Shown piece after piece: positions 7,871-16,983 of a stretch of DNA of 64,000 bases. Every line of letters begins with the position of its first letter. Within the stretch, counting starts at the first letter, position 1. Source of the stretch: Kaistia granuli DSM 23481 (GTDB lineage Bacteria > Pseudomonadota > Alphaproteobacteria > Rhizobiales > Kaistiaceae); the NCBI RefSeq assembly GCF_000380505.1, contig NZ_AQYH01000010.1, positions 434,001 to 498,000 on the forward strand, in the 5' to 3' direction. Below the pieces are notes generated by a model. It was not told the DNA's origin. It was given only the letters and a program-made list of their open reading frames with translations, and searched no databases. Made by a program: the position numbers and the translations under genes.

Positions 7871-8548
7871 GTGCAGGTCGCTGAAATCGTAACCTGGCTC
7901 GGGCGAACGAGCTTCTTCAACGGCCTGGAGAAGGACGACATCACGCGTCTGGCGCAGATCGCCCGTGTCTCCACCGTCCCCGCCGATACGCTGCTGTTCT
8001 CGCAGGGTGATGAGTCCGACGGCCTCTATTCGGTCGTCGAGGGCATCGTGCGGATCTTCCTCACCGCCGACGACAGCCGCGAGCTGACGATCCAGCTATT
8101 CGAGGAAGGCGAGGTGATCGGCGAGATCTCGCTGATCGATGGCCTGCCGCGCAGCGCCGGCGCGGCGACGCTGACCGAGGCGAGGCTCATCTTCCTGCCG
8201 CGCCAATCGTTCCTCAATTTGCTCGACAGCTCCAGCCAGCTGCAGCGTCAGATCATCTTGAGCCTGTGCGAGCGGCTGCGGCACACCAATGAGCAGGTCA
8301 ATCGCGCCGTCTTTTCCGACCTTCGCCATCGATTGCTGGTGCTGTTGCGCCAGTTGGCGCTCATCCATGGCCGGATCGAACGCGACATCGCCGTGGTCGA
8401 GCTCGACATGACGCAGGGAACGCTGGCGCAGATGCTGGGCGCGAGCCGCGAGGCCGTGAACAAGCAGATCCGCGCCCTGACGAAGGAAGGCCGGCTTTCC
8501 GTCGACGGCCACCGCATCGTGGTCCATCGCTCGACCCGCGAAGCCTGA
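7871..8548 (+). CDS. Crp/Fnr family transcriptional regulator
   Basis: A 225-residue regulator with an N-terminal cyclic-nucleotide-binding-like domain (about 15-125; FSQGDESDGLYSVVEGIVRI, EEGEVIGEISLIDGLPRSA) and a C-terminal winged helix (about 150-220; TQGTLAQMLGASREAVNKQI). No N-terminal cysteine cluster is present, so it is not a 4Fe-4S FNR. The effector is unknown. The GTG start has GAGGG 5 bases upstream. It appears monocistronic, facing a convergent GNAT gene. Confidence 0.9.
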   Translation: MQVAEIVTWLGRTSFFNGLEKDDITRLAQIARVSTVPADTLLFSQGDESDGLYSVVEGIVRIFLTADDSRELTIQLFEEGEVIGEISLIDGLPRSAGAATLTEARLIFLPRQSFLNLLDSSSQLQRQIILSLCERLRHTNEQVNRAVFSDLRHRLLVLLRQLALIHGRIERDIAVVELDMTQGTLAQMLGASREAVNKQIRALTKEGRLSVDGHRIVVHRSTREA

Positions 8549-8579
8549 GGCGCCGGTCGAAGCCGGTCATTTCGGGCGA

Positions 8580-9134
8580 CTAGTGCGACAGCCATTTGCG
8601 CATGAGCTGAAGCTCGATGGCGAGCGAATGGCCGAGATCGTAGGGCACGATATCGCCGGCGGAGTATCCCGCATTGCGGAACATCGCCGTGACGCCTTGC
8701 GGGACGAAGGCGAGCAGGCTGTCGACGCCGGACTTTTTGGCGCTCGCTTCGCTGACGGCGAGCAGGCTTCGGCCGATCTTGCGGCCCGAATGGCTGGGAT
8801 CGACATAGAAGGCAACGGCGCAGGGGAGCGAGCCCGCCTCGGCTGAGACGTCCGTCCAGCCGCCGCAGCCGATCACGGTTTCATCATTGGTGGCGACGAA
8901 GAAGGTCGGGCTCTGGCAAAGGGCGAGGGTCTGGCGCAGATGCCGCTCGATGTAGCGCTGCACAAGATGCGGTCCGTCGCGGCCGAGCCGCGAGTTGCAG
9001 AGCGCCTGCACCTGGATTTCGGCGAGCCGGGGGAAATCCGCCTTACGCGCCGGCCGGATGGTGACGCCGGCAATTCCATAATAGGCGGCGACGATTTGCG
9101 AATAGGTTTCGAGATTGAAGGCAGCGAGGGACAT
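8580..9134 (-). CDS. GNAT family N-acetyltransferase
   Basis: A 184-residue acetyltransferase of the GNAT fold. The acetyl-CoA-binding segment is YVDPSHSGRKIGRSLLAVSE (about 110-130), and the N-terminus IRPARKADFPRLAEIQ is typical. The substrate is not predictable. ATG 9134 is chosen over GTG 9143 in the same frame; neither has a strong Shine-Dalgarno. A 14-bp palindrome lies 21-34 bp upstream. Confidence 0.85.
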   Translation of the reverse strand: MSLAAFNLETYSQIVAAYYGIAGVTIRPARKADFPRLAEIQVQALCNSRLGRDGPHLVQRYIERHLRQTLALCQSPTFFVATNDETVIGCGGWTDVSAEAGSLPCAVAFYVDPSHSGRKIGRSLLAVSEASAKKSGVDSLLAFVPQGVTAMFRNAGYSAGDIVPYDLGHSLAIELQLMRKWLSH

Positions 9135-9154
9135 CGGTAGCACTTGGGTTCACG

Positions 9155-9168
9155 ACGGAACGTTCCGT
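9155..9168. promoter_or_regulatory. 14-bp perfect palindrome upstream of the GNAT gene
   Basis: ACGGAACGTTCCGT is a perfect dyad in the 89-bp gap between the GNAT start and the pgi stop. A second dyad, TGACG-GA-CGTCA, sits at 9203-9214. Both could bind a regulator; no regulator can be assigned. Confidence 0.35.
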
Positions 9169-9223
9169 GCCCGATGCTCCCTCAATCTACTGCAACGCCC
9201 TATGACGGACGTCACAGCCAGCC

Positions 9224-10876
9224 CTATCCGAGCTGGGCGGCGGCCCTGATCAGGCCCGCGGTCGACGAATCGCGGCTCGCGGCGTCGGCGCGACCCTCGA
9301 CCATCGGCAGCAATTGCAGCGCCAGCTGCTTGCCGAGCTCGACACCCCACTGGTCGAACGAATCGATGCCCCAGATCGCGCCCTGCACGAACACCTGGTG
9401 CTCATAGAGCGCGATCAGGCGGCCGAGCGTGTAGGGATCCAGCGTCTTGTAGAGGATCGTGTTCGACGGGCGGTTGCCCGGAAAGGTCTTGTGCGGCGCG
9501 AGGCGCTCGACTTCTGTCGGCACCTTGCCTTCGGCGGCGAGTTCGGCGCGCGCCTCGTCGGTGGTGCGGCCGCGCATCAGCGCCTCGGTCTGCGCGAAGC
9601 AGTTGGCAAGCAGCAGCGCATGATGGACGCCGTCGGTCTCGTGCGCCTTGGCCGCGATCAGGAAATCGCAGGGGATGACGTCGGTGCCCTGGTGGATCAG
9701 CTGGTAGAAGGCGTGCTGGCCATTGGTGCCGGGCTCGCCCCAGACGAGCGGGCCGGTCGCGAGCGTCACCGGCGTTCCCTCGAGCGTGACGCGCTTGCCG
9801 TTCGATTCCATGTCCAGCTGCTGCAGATAGGCGGCGAACCGCTCCAGGCGCTGGTCGTAGGGCAGCACGGCCTTGGCCGGGAAGCCGAGGACATTGCGGT
9901 TCCAGATGCCGATCAGCGCCAGCATGACCGGCAGGTTACGATCGAGCGGCGCGGTCCGGAAATGCTGGTCCATGTCGTGCGCGCCGGCCAAAAAGGCGCG
10001 GAAGTTCTTGTTGCCGATGGCGATCATCACCGGCAGGCCGATCGCCGACCAGACCGAATAGCGACCGCCGACCCAGTCCCAGAAGCCGAAAACGCGTGAG
10101 GCGTCGATGCCGAAGGCGCCGACCTTGTCGAGCGCGGTCGACTGGGCCGCGAAATGCGCGCCGACCGCCTCTTCGCCGAGCGCCTCGACGATCCAGCGGC
10201 GCGCGGTCGCGGCGTTGGTCATCGTCTCGATCGTCGTGAAGGTCTTGGACGCGACGAGGAACAGGGTGGTGGCCGGGTCGAGCTTGGCCAGCGTGTCGTG
10301 GATATGCGCGCCGTCGACGTTGGAAACGAAGTGAAGGCGCGGGCCGTCATGATAGGGGCTGAGCGCCCGCGTCACCATGGCCGGGCCGAGATCCGAGCCG
10401 CCGATGCCGATATTGACGACGTCGGTGAAACGGCCGCCCGTGCCAGCGATCGAGCCGTCGCGCACGCCTTCCGCGAAGGCGGCCATCGCGTCCAGCACGG
10501 CGTGCACGTCTTCGACGACATTCCGGCCGTCGACGAGATAGGTCTCGCCGGGCTGGGCGCGCAGCGCGACATGCAGCACCGCGCGGTTCTCGGTGACGTT
10601 GATCTTCTCGCCGGCGAACATCGCGTCGCGGCGCTCCTCGACGCCGGCGACCCGGGCGAGGTCGAGCAGGCCGACGATCGCGGCGGCGTCGATGCGGTTC
10701 TTCGAATAGTCGAGCAGCAGATCATCGACGGTGAGGGAAAGGCGGCTGAAGCGCGCCGGGTCGGCCGCGAACATGTCGCGCATGGTCTGGGCCTCGACCC
10801 GGTCGCGGTGACCGCGAAGCGTCGAGAATGCGCTGGTGATGGCAGCCGCCGTAGCGGCGGTTCGGGCGACGGTCAT
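9224..10876 (-). CDS. pgi: Glucose-6-phosphate isomerase
   Basis: Pgi interconverts glucose-6-phosphate and fructose-6-phosphate in the cytoplasm. The 550-residue length is standard. Signatures seen: [53 protein letters not shown] (catalytic Glu and His region) and [15 protein letters not shown] with the catalytic lysine near the C-terminus. AAGGAC precedes the ATG. A ROK regulator is transcribed divergently from the 221-bp gap; it may respond to sugar but no operator is obvious. Confidence 0.97.
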   Translation of the reverse strand: MTVARTAATAAAITSAFSTLRGHRDRVEAQTMRDMFAADPARFSRLSLTVDDLLLDYSKNRIDAAAIVGLLDLARVAGVEERRDAMFAGEKINVTENRAVLHVALRAQPGETYLVDGRNVVEDVHAVLDAMAAFAEGVRDGSIAGTGGRFTDVVNIGIGGSDLGPAMVTRALSPYHDGPRLHFVSNVDGAHIHDTLAKLDPATTLFLVASKTFTTIETMTNAATARRWIVEALGEEAVGAHFAAQSTALDKVGAFGIDASRVFGFWDWVGGRYSVWSAIGLPVMIAIGNKNFRAFLAGAHDMDQHFRTAPLDRNLPVMLALIGIWNRNVLGFPAKAVLPYDQRLERFAAYLQQLDMESNGKRVTLEGTPVTLATGPLVWGEPGTNGQHAFYQLIHQGTDVIPCDFLIAAKAHETDGVHHALLLANCFAQTEALMRGRTTDEARAELAAEGKVPTEVERLAPHKTFPGNRPSNTILYKTLDPYTLGRLIALYEHQVFVQGAIWGIDSFDQWGVELGKQLALQLLPMVEGRADAASRDSSTAGLIRAAAQLG

Positions 10877-11097
10877 GGGTGGACGTCCTTCGAAGCGATG
10901 AGCCTACGGGGCGTGACGACATACGACGCTACCGGCGGCTCGGCAAGACCACCCCGCAGGGCGGCCCGGCAATTTGGCGCGCACACCCGCGCACCCTTCT
11001 CGCCGATTATGCTAGGTTTCCGCCCAGGCGACGGCCGGACGAATTGTCCTTGGAAATCAATAATCGATAGATCATTCTGCGGCCTGGGGAGAGAATC

Positions 11098-12387
11098 GTG
11101 CAGAGCAAAGCCGACACTGAACTCGTGCGTCGCCAGAACCGGGGTCTTGTTCTGGGCGCTGTGCGCCGGGCCGGGCCGTTGGCGCGCGTGGAACTCGGCC
11201 GGGAAACCGGCCTGAGCCCCGCGACCATTTCCGCCATCACCGGTGATCTTCTCGCCGAGCACATTCTCGTCACTGCGAGCATCGACGAGCGCGCCGAGCG
11301 GCCGCTGGGGCGAGGGCGCCCGCGCGTCGCCCTGACGCTGAACGCGGAGGCCGCCTATGTGCTGGGCGTCAAGGTCTCGCTCAATACAGTGACGCTGCTC
11401 CTTAGCGATTATGCCGGCCATCTGCGCGACCGCAGCCGCTATGCGATCCCGACCATGGGGCCGGATTCCGCCGCCTTTGTCGCGCGGCTGATCGAGATCA
11501 TTCGCGGCTATTTCGTCGATCGCGAGATCGAGCCGTCGCGGGTTTCGGAGATTTCCATCGCCATACCCGGCACCACGGACGAGACGACGGGCACGCTGTT
11601 GTGGAGCCCGACCGTGTCGGTGGATGTCGGGCCGATCCCGGGACCGGTCGCCGATGCCTTCGGCATCCCGGCGTCGATGACCAACGACGTCAACATGATG
11701 GCGCAAGCGCTGAACTCGCGTGATCCGGTGCGTTTCGGTGGCACCTTCGCCGTCATCTTCATCGCCTATGGCGTGGGCATGGGGCTCTACATCAATGGCA
11801 AGCTGTTTACCGGCGCCTATGGCTCCGGCGCCGAGTTCGGCCATGCCAACCACATGCCGGGCGGGGCACTCTGCCGCTGCGGCCGACGGGGCTGCGTCGA
11901 GGCCTATGTGGCCGACTACGCGATCTACCGGTCGGTCGAGAACCTGCCCCCGGACGAGCCGCCCACCGAGATCGATCCCGACGCCGAGACGATGCGCAAG
12001 CTCGAGGAGCGGGCGCGCGCCGGCGAGGATCGTGTCCGCATGGCCTATCACCAGGCTGGCCTTGCCCTCGGCTTCGGCCTGTCGCGATTGATCGCGCTGC
12101 TCAATCCGCAACGCGTCGCCTTCACCGGGCGCGGTGTCGCCGCCTTCGACCTGATGGAGGCGGGTTTCCGGGCCGGCCTGGACGAGGGGCTGGTGAGCGA
12201 GCTGGCGCGGATGACGGAGATCGAGGTGTTCTCGGCCGAGGACGATCTGGTCGATGTCGGCATCCTCGCTGGCGCTATGCAGCGTCTCGACCGCGAGGTT
12301 TTCGCCAGTTCCGACCACGATCCGGTGCAACTGCCGGCGCCGGCCACGGCGTCCCGCGCCGAACCGACGCTCGGCGCCAAGGCCTAA
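11098..12387 (+). CDS. ROK family transcriptional regulator
   Basis: A 429-residue ROK protein with a winged helix at about 10-65 (GLVLGAVRRAGPLARVELGR, then ETGLSPATIS) and a sugar-kinase-like fold. The ROK zinc motif is visible as LCRCGRRGCVEAY (about 258-270) after GAEFGHANH. The glycine-rich IAYGVGMGLYINGKL segment is also typical. It starts with GTG behind GGGGAGAG. Being divergent from pgi, it probably senses a sugar or amino sugar; the ligand is unknown. It ends 10 bp from a convergent aminotransferase gene. Confidence 0.9.
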   Translation: MQSKADTELVRRQNRGLVLGAVRRAGPLARVELGRETGLSPATISAITGDLLAEHILVTASIDERAERPLGRGRPRVALTLNAEAAYVLGVKVSLNTVTLLLSDYAGHLRDRSRYAIPTMGPDSAAFVARLIEIIRGYFVDREIEPSRVSEISIAIPGTTDETTGTLLWSPTVSVDVGPIPGPVADAFGIPASMTNDVNMMAQALNSRDPVRFGGTFAVIFIAYGVGMGLYINGKLFTGAYGSGAEFGHANHMPGGALCRCGRRGCVEAYVADYAIYRSVENLPPDEPPTEIDPDAETMRKLEERARAGEDRVRMAYHQAGLALGFGLSRLIALLNPQRVAFTGRGVAAFDLMEAGFRAGLDEGLVSELARMTEIEVFSAEDDLVDVGILAGAMQRLDREVFASSDHDPVQLPAPATASRAEPTLGAKA

Positions 12388-12397
12388 GGTTCCTGCC

Positions 12398-13561
12398 TCA
12401 GGCTAGCCAGCGCTCCAGCCGCTCCGCCGCTTCGGCCATTTCCGCCGTCGCGCCGGCGAAGGAAAAGCGGATATGGGCGTGGCCGTGGACGCGATCGAAA
12501 TCGGCGCCCGGCGTCGCCGAGATACCCGCCTCGGCCAGCATCTTCTGTGCGAAATCGGCTGAATCGTTCGAGAACCGCCGCACCGAGGCGTAGATGTAGA
12601 AGGCGCCGTCGACAGGGAAATAGTCGTCGAAGCCGATCTTCGGCAGCTTTTCGAGCAGCAGCCGCCGATTGGCGGCGTAGCCGGCCTTGATGATCTCCAG
12701 CTCCTCGGTGGCGTCGAACGCGGCGATCGCCGCGCGCTGCGACAGGTCCGGCGCCGAGATGTAGAGGCTCTGCGCGATCCGCTCGACCGGGCGCACAAGC
12801 CCCTCCGGCAGCACCATCCAGCCGATGCGCCAGCCCGTCATGCAGTAGTATTTCGAGAACGAGTTGATGATGATGGCGCGGTCGCTCGTCTTCAGCGCCG
12901 TCTCGGCGACGCCGTCATAGACGAGGCCGTGATAGATCTCGTCGGAGATGAAGCGGATGCCGAGCTCGTCGGTAGCGCGCACGAGGGCGGCGAGCGCTTC
13001 CGGCGTCATCATTGTGCCGGTGGGATTGCCGGGGCTGGCGACGAGGATGCCGGCCAGCGGCGTTTCCGCATGCACCCGTTCCAGCATCGCCGGGGTAATG
13101 GCGTGCCGCGTGTCGGCGCTGGTCTCGATCTCGACCACTTCGAGCCCGAGCGCGGCCAGGATGTTGCGATAGGCGGGATAGCCGGGCGAGGCGATCGCGA
13201 CGCGGTCGCCGGGATCGAACGCAGCCAGGAAGGCGAGGTTGAAGCCGGCGGACGAGCCGGTCGTGATCGCAATCCGGGAGGGCGGCACGTCGACGCCATG
13301 CCTGTCGGCGTAATACTGCGCGATCCGCTGCCGCAGCGCCCGCGATCCCAGCGCTTCCGTATAGCCGATCCGGCCGTCGTCGAGGGCGGCGCGGGCAGCG
13401 TCCAGCACCGCTTTGGGGGCCGAGGCGCCGGGCTCGCCGATCTCCATCCTGATAATCCGTTCGCCCTTGGCGATCCGGTCGAAAGCCGCCGACATCACGT
13501 CCATCGCGATGAACGGGGCGACGGCGCTGCGGCGCGACGGCGGACGATCGGAGGCGGTCAT
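12398..13561 (-). CDS. Class I/II PLP-dependent aminotransferase
   Basis: A fold-type I aminotransferase of 387 residues. Seen: the cofactor/substrate signature VASPGNPTGT (175-183), DEIYHGLVYDG (208-217) and the Schiff-base lysine Lys237 in NSFSKYYCMTGWRIGW. It resembles the aspartate/alanine-type subgroup common in Rhizobiales; the amino-acid specificity is not clear. The start is chosen at ATG 13561, with another ATG in frame at 13576; longer extensions would run into the promoter of the divergent protease gene. Confidence 0.88.
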   Translation of the reverse strand: MTASDRPPSRRSAVAPFIAMDVMSAAFDRIAKGERIIRMEIGEPGASAPKAVLDAARAALDDGRIGYTEALGSRALRQRIAQYYADRHGVDVPPSRIAITTGSSAGFNLAFLAAFDPGDRVAIASPGYPAYRNILAALGLEVVEIETSADTRHAITPAMLERVHAETPLAGILVASPGNPTGTMMTPEALAALVRATDELGIRFISDEIYHGLVYDGVAETALKTSDRAIIINSFSKYYCMTGWRIGWMVLPEGLVRPVERIAQSLYISAPDLSQRAAIAAFDATEELEIIKAGYAANRRLLLEKLPKIGFDDYFPVDGAFYIYASVRRFSNDSADFAQKMLAEAGISATPGADFDRVHGHAHIRFSFAGATAEMAEAAERLERWLA

Positions 13562-13690
13562 GACGAGCGGTTCCATCTCTGGATGAAAAGTCTTGCTATC
13601 GCCCCATTTTCTGCGCATCCGTCCAAGGGGGATGCCGCTGGCGACAGCGCGAGCGGCTTCATACAATTCGTCGGCCTTTAGGGAAAGGCT

Positions 13691-13703
13691 GGAGGAGGAG
13701 GGA
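13691..13703 (+). promoter_or_regulatory. Very strong Shine-Dalgarno fixing the protease start
   Basis: GGAGGAGGAGGGA lies just upstream of GTG 13707 and TTG 13710. It decides the start against upstream in-frame codons and places translation right before the hydrophobic signal sequence. Confidence 0.7.
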
Positions 13704-13706
13704 CGG

Positions 13707-15095
13707 GTGTTGAAATCAGCGCAGCGCATCATGCGGGGCCTCATGGGAGGCGTCGTCGGCGCGGTTCTGCTCGCCCCGATGGCGAGCGGTCCGGTCGCGG
13801 CACAATCGAGGCCTGCGCTGGTTCGCGACGCGGAGACCGAGGCGCTGATCCAGGACTACCTGAAGCCGATCTTCAAGGCGGCGGGCCTGCGCTCGTCATC
13901 GATCGAGCTCTATCTGGTCAATAGTCCCGCCTTCAACGCCTTCGTCGCCTCCGGCGACAAGATCTTCGTCAACACCGGCGCGATCATCGATTCGCAGACG
14001 CCGAACGAGCTGATCGGCGTGCTGGCGCATGAAACCGGCCATCTTGCCGGCAACCATCAGATCCAGCTCCGCCAGCAGCTCGAGACCGCGCGGACGATGG
14101 CCATGATCGGCAGCGTCGTCGGCATGGGGGCTGCGATCGCCGGCGCCGCCAGCGGCTCGGGCGACGCGGCGCGGGCCGGCGGCGGCATTGCCATGGGCTC
14201 GGGCGAACTCGTCCGGCGCGGGCTGCTTGCCTATCAGCGGTCGGAAGAGATGGCGGCCGATCGCTCGGCGCTCACCTATCTGGACAAGAGCGGCCAGTCG
14301 GCCAAGGGCATGATCCGGACGTTCGAGCGCTTCTCCGACAACACGCTGTTCTCCAGCCGTGGCGCCAATCCCTACCTGCAGAGCCACCCGCTGCCGAACG
14401 AGCGCATCGACCTCATTCAGGGCGCGGCGAAGAAGAGCAAATTCTACAACACCAAGGATTCCCCAGAGCTGCAGGCGCGCCACGACATGGTGCGCGCCAA
14501 GCTCTCGGCCTTCTCCGAGGATTCGATGCTTGTGATGCGGCGCTATCCGCCGAGCGATACGTCGATGCCGGCCCGCTATGCACGCGCCATCCTCGCCTAC
14601 CGGACGGGCAATTCCCGCAATGCGCTCGATCAGATCTCGTCGCTGATCAAGTCGCGGCCGAACTTCCCCTATTTCTACGAGCTTCAGGGCCAGGTTCTGC
14701 TTGAGAGCGGACGCGCCAAGGAAGCCGTGGCGCCGCTGCGCAAGGCGGTGGCCGCCGCGCCGAAATCGGGCCTCTTGCGCATCATGCTTGGCCAGGCGCT
14801 GGTTGAGCTCGGTGACAAGAAGTCGATCGACGAGGCGGTCAAGAACCTGACCATCGGCCTGCAGACCGATCCCGACATGCCGATCGGCTATCGCAGCCTG
14901 GCGCGCGCCTACGCGATGCGCGGCGACGTCGCCATGGCGGATCTTGCGACCGCGCAGGGCGAGTTCGCCGAGGGCAAGTTCAAGGAAGCGAAGGCGCGGG
15001 CCAAGCGGGCCCAGGGCCAATTCAAGACCGGGTCGCCGGCATGGCTTCGCGCCGACGACATCGTATCCTACGCGCCACCCGCGAAGGGCAAATGA
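13707..15095 (+). CDS. Periplasmic M48 metalloprotease with TPR region (BepA-like)
   Basis: A 462-residue exported protease similar in design to BepA/YfgC, which controls outer-membrane protein and LPS assembly quality. An N-terminal signal sequence ends around PVAAQS. The zinc motif HETGH (108-112, in GVLAHETGHLAGNH) and the third ligand region RSEEMAADRSA (about 189) are intact. The C-terminal third (about 300-450) has helical TPR-like repeats (LLESGRAKEAVAPLRKAVAA). A strong GGAGGAGGAGGGA precedes GTG 13707. A DsbA-like gene follows 59 bp downstream, consistent with an envelope-maintenance unit. Confidence 0.92.
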   Translation: MLKSAQRIMRGLMGGVVGAVLLAPMASGPVAAQSRPALVRDAETEALIQDYLKPIFKAAGLRSSSIELYLVNSPAFNAFVASGDKIFVNTGAIIDSQTPNELIGVLAHETGHLAGNHQIQLRQQLETARTMAMIGSVVGMGAAIAGAASGSGDAARAGGGIAMGSGELVRRGLLAYQRSEEMAADRSALTYLDKSGQSAKGMIRTFERFSDNTLFSSRGANPYLQSHPLPNERIDLIQGAAKKSKFYNTKDSPELQARHDMVRAKLSAFSEDSMLVMRRYPPSDTSMPARYARAILAYRTGNSRNALDQISSLIKSRPNFPYFYELQGQVLLESGRAKEAVAPLRKAVAAAPKSGLLRIMLGQALVELGDKKSIDEAVKNLTIGLQTDPDMPIGYRSLARAYAMRGDVAMADLATAQGEFAEGKFKEAKARAKRAQGQFKTGSPAWLRADDIVSYAPPAKGK

Positions 15096-15154
15096 TTCAT
15101 TCAGCCCCGGGTCGCGTTGGGCGATTCCCCGTTGGGCGCAAACAGGTGACGAGA

Positions 15155-15910
15155 ATGTCGAGACTTACCCTTGCCGCGGCGCTCGCCGCCCTGACCCTGG
15201 CGACGGCTCCGGTTCAGGCCGCCAGTTTCTCCGAAAGCCAGCGCACCGAGATCGGCGACGTGGTCAAAGATTATCTCATGCAGCATCCGGAAGTGATCCG
15301 CGATGCGATGCAGGAGCTGCAGCGCAAGCAGGAAGTGGCGGAGGCCGAGGCGCGCCGGTCGGGCGTCGCCAAGTACGCCGACACGCTGTTCAACTCGAAG
15401 CGCCATGCCGTGATCGGCAATCCCAAGGGCGACGTCACGCTGGTCGAATTCTTCGATTACAACTGCGGTTACTGCAAGAAGGCGCATGCCGACATGGCGC
15501 GGCTGCTCGAAGAAGACAAGGGACTGCGCGTCATCCTGAAGGAGTTCCCGGTGCTCGGTCAGGGCTCCGAGGAGGCGGCGCAGGTCGCGGTCGTGGTCAA
15601 CAAGATCGCGCCCGACAAGTACCGCGCCTTCTATGACGAGTTGCTGATGAGCCGGGGACAGGTCGATGGTGCCCGCGCGCTCGCCGTCGCCGCCGATCTT
15701 GGTCTCGACAAGGCCGCAATCCAAGCGCAGCTGAAGGACCCGGAAGTCGCGGCCACGATCAACGAATCCTATGGACTTGCGTCGGCGCTCGGCATCAACG
15801 GAACGCCTTCCTACGTCCTGCAGGACGATGTCGTGGTCGGCGCCGTCGGCTACGATACGTTGAAGGAGAAGATCAAATCCGTGCGGGATTGCGGTTCGGC
15901 CAGCTGCTGA
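15155..15910 (+). CDS. Periplasmic DsbA-family thiol oxidoreductase
   Basis: A 251-residue exported thioredoxin-fold protein. A signal peptide (residues 1-22, ending PVQAA) is followed by a helical N-terminal extension (about 25-80: VVKDYLMQHPEVIRDAMQEL) as in ScsC/BcfH-like proteins, then the active site CGYC (Cys104, Cys107 in DYNCGYCKKAH) and the cis-Pro loop NGTPSYV. Two further cysteines occur at the extreme C-terminus. Such proteins act as disulfide oxidases or isomerases; the extension hints at oligomerisation. AGGTGA precedes the ATG. It follows the M48 protease gene. Confidence 0.92.
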   Translation: MSRLTLAAALAALTLATAPVQAASFSESQRTEIGDVVKDYLMQHPEVIRDAMQELQRKQEVAEAEARRSGVAKYADTLFNSKRHAVIGNPKGDVTLVEFFDYNCGYCKKAHADMARLLEEDKGLRVILKEFPVLGQGSEEAAQVAVVVNKIAPDKYRAFYDELLMSRGQVDGARALAVAADLGLDKAAIQAQLKDPEVAATINESYGLASALGINGTPSYVLQDDVVVGAVGYDTLKEKIKSVRDCGSASC

Positions 15911-15939
15911 CCGTCTGGACAAGATTCATGGGACAGTAT

Positions 15940-15966
15940 CCCCGAGGCGAAGGTTTCGGGGCTTTT
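15940..15966 (+). terminator. Intrinsic terminator after the DsbA-like gene
   Basis: CCCCGA (15940-15945) pairs with TCGGGG (15956-15961), and CTTTTCC follows. The position, 30 bp after the stop codon and before aroQ, fits a rho-independent terminator. Confidence 0.6.
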
Positions 15967-16047
15967 CCTTTATTCCTCGACCCCCTATAACCGGCCAACC
16001 TCGCCGCAAGGGCCTGTCCTTGCATGGCCCTCGGTAGAAAATCATCG

Positions 16048-16485
16048 ATGACAGTCGCAATCCTCGTTCTCAACGGCCCCAACCTCAACATGCTCGGCAA
16101 GCGCGAGCCTGGTGTTTATGGCGCCAAGACCTTGGGTGAAATCGAGGCGGATACGAAGGCCGCCGGCGAGCGGCTTGGCATGGCAGTGGAATTCCGCCAG
16201 TCGAATCATGAAGGCGTCCTCGTCGATTGGATCCACGAGGCGCTCGGCCGGTACCGGGGCATCGTGATCAATCCCGGCGCCTACACGCATACCTCGATCG
16301 CCCTGCACGACGCGATCCGCGCCGTCGGCCTCCCGACGATCGAGCTGCATCTCTCCAATGTCTTCGCCCGCGAGGACTTCCGACATCATTCCTATGTTTC
16401 CCCCGTCGCCGCTGGCGTGATCTGCGGTTTCGGAGCCGCGGGCTACGGCTTGGCGCTTCAGGCGCTGCAGCCGCTCGTCGACTGA
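16048..16485 (+). CDS. aroQ: Type II 3-dehydroquinate dehydratase
   Basis: AroQ converts 3-dehydroquinate to 3-dehydroshikimate in aromatic amino acid synthesis; the type II enzyme is a dodecamer. The 145-residue length is canonical. Seen: VLNGPNLNMLGKREPGVYG (catalytic Tyr24), INPGAYTHTS and ELHLSNVFARE (catalytic His101). The ATG at 16048 gives the family N-terminus; a further in-frame ATG at 16024 is less likely. It heads aroQ-accB-accC, a classic alphaproteobacterial gene order. Confidence 0.97.
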   Translation: MTVAILVLNGPNLNMLGKREPGVYGAKTLGEIEADTKAAGERLGMAVEFRQSNHEGVLVDWIHEALGRYRGIVINPGAYTHTSIALHDAIRAVGLPTIELHLSNVFAREDFRHHSYVSPVAAGVICGFGAAGYGLALQALQPLVD

Positions 16486-16521
16486 GCGAGGGGAAACGGC
16501 TTCCATGAAAGAACAAAGGGC

Positions 16522-16983
16522 ATGACGAGCAAAAATTCGACGATCGACCAGGACCTGATCCGCCAGCTGGCCTTGCTGCTGACCGAGACGGATCTCACCG
16601 AGATCGAGGTTGAGCACGAGGATCTGCGGATCCGCGTCGCCCGTACGGTGACGGCTGCCCCCGCGGCCTATCACGTCGCGGCGCCGGCGGCTCCCGTCGC
16701 TCCGGTCGCCGCCACGGTAGCCCCGTCCGAGGTCAACCTGGCGAGCCATCCGGGCATCGTCCCGTCGCCGATGGTAGGCACCGCCTACCGCTCGGCCGAG
16801 CCCGGCGCCAAGACCTTCGTCGAGATCGGCGACGCGGTTCGCGAGGGCCAGACCCTGCTGATCGTCGAAGCGATGAAGACAATGAACCAGATCCCGGCGC
16901 CGCGTTCCGGCGTCGTCAAGGCGATCATGGTCGAAGACGGTCAGCCGGTCGAGTATGGCGAACCGCTGCTGATCATCGAATGA
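16522..16983 (+). CDS. accB: Biotin carboxyl carrier protein of acetyl-CoA carboxylase
   Basis: AccB carries the biotin that shuttles CO2 in malonyl-CoA synthesis. The 153-residue protein has an N-terminal helical part, an Ala/Pro/Val-rich linker (about 43-70) and the C-terminal biotinyl domain with the modified Lys119 in EAMKTMN. Its last codons overlap the start of accC (ATGA), indicating translational coupling to the carboxylase subunit. Confidence 0.97.
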   Translation: MTSKNSTIDQDLIRQLALLLTETDLTEIEVEHEDLRIRVARTVTAAPAAYHVAAPAAPVAPVAATVAPSEVNLASHPGIVPSPMVGTAYRSAEPGAKTFVEIGDAVREGQTLLIVEAMKTMNQIPAPRSGVVKAIMVEDGQPVEYGEPLLIIE

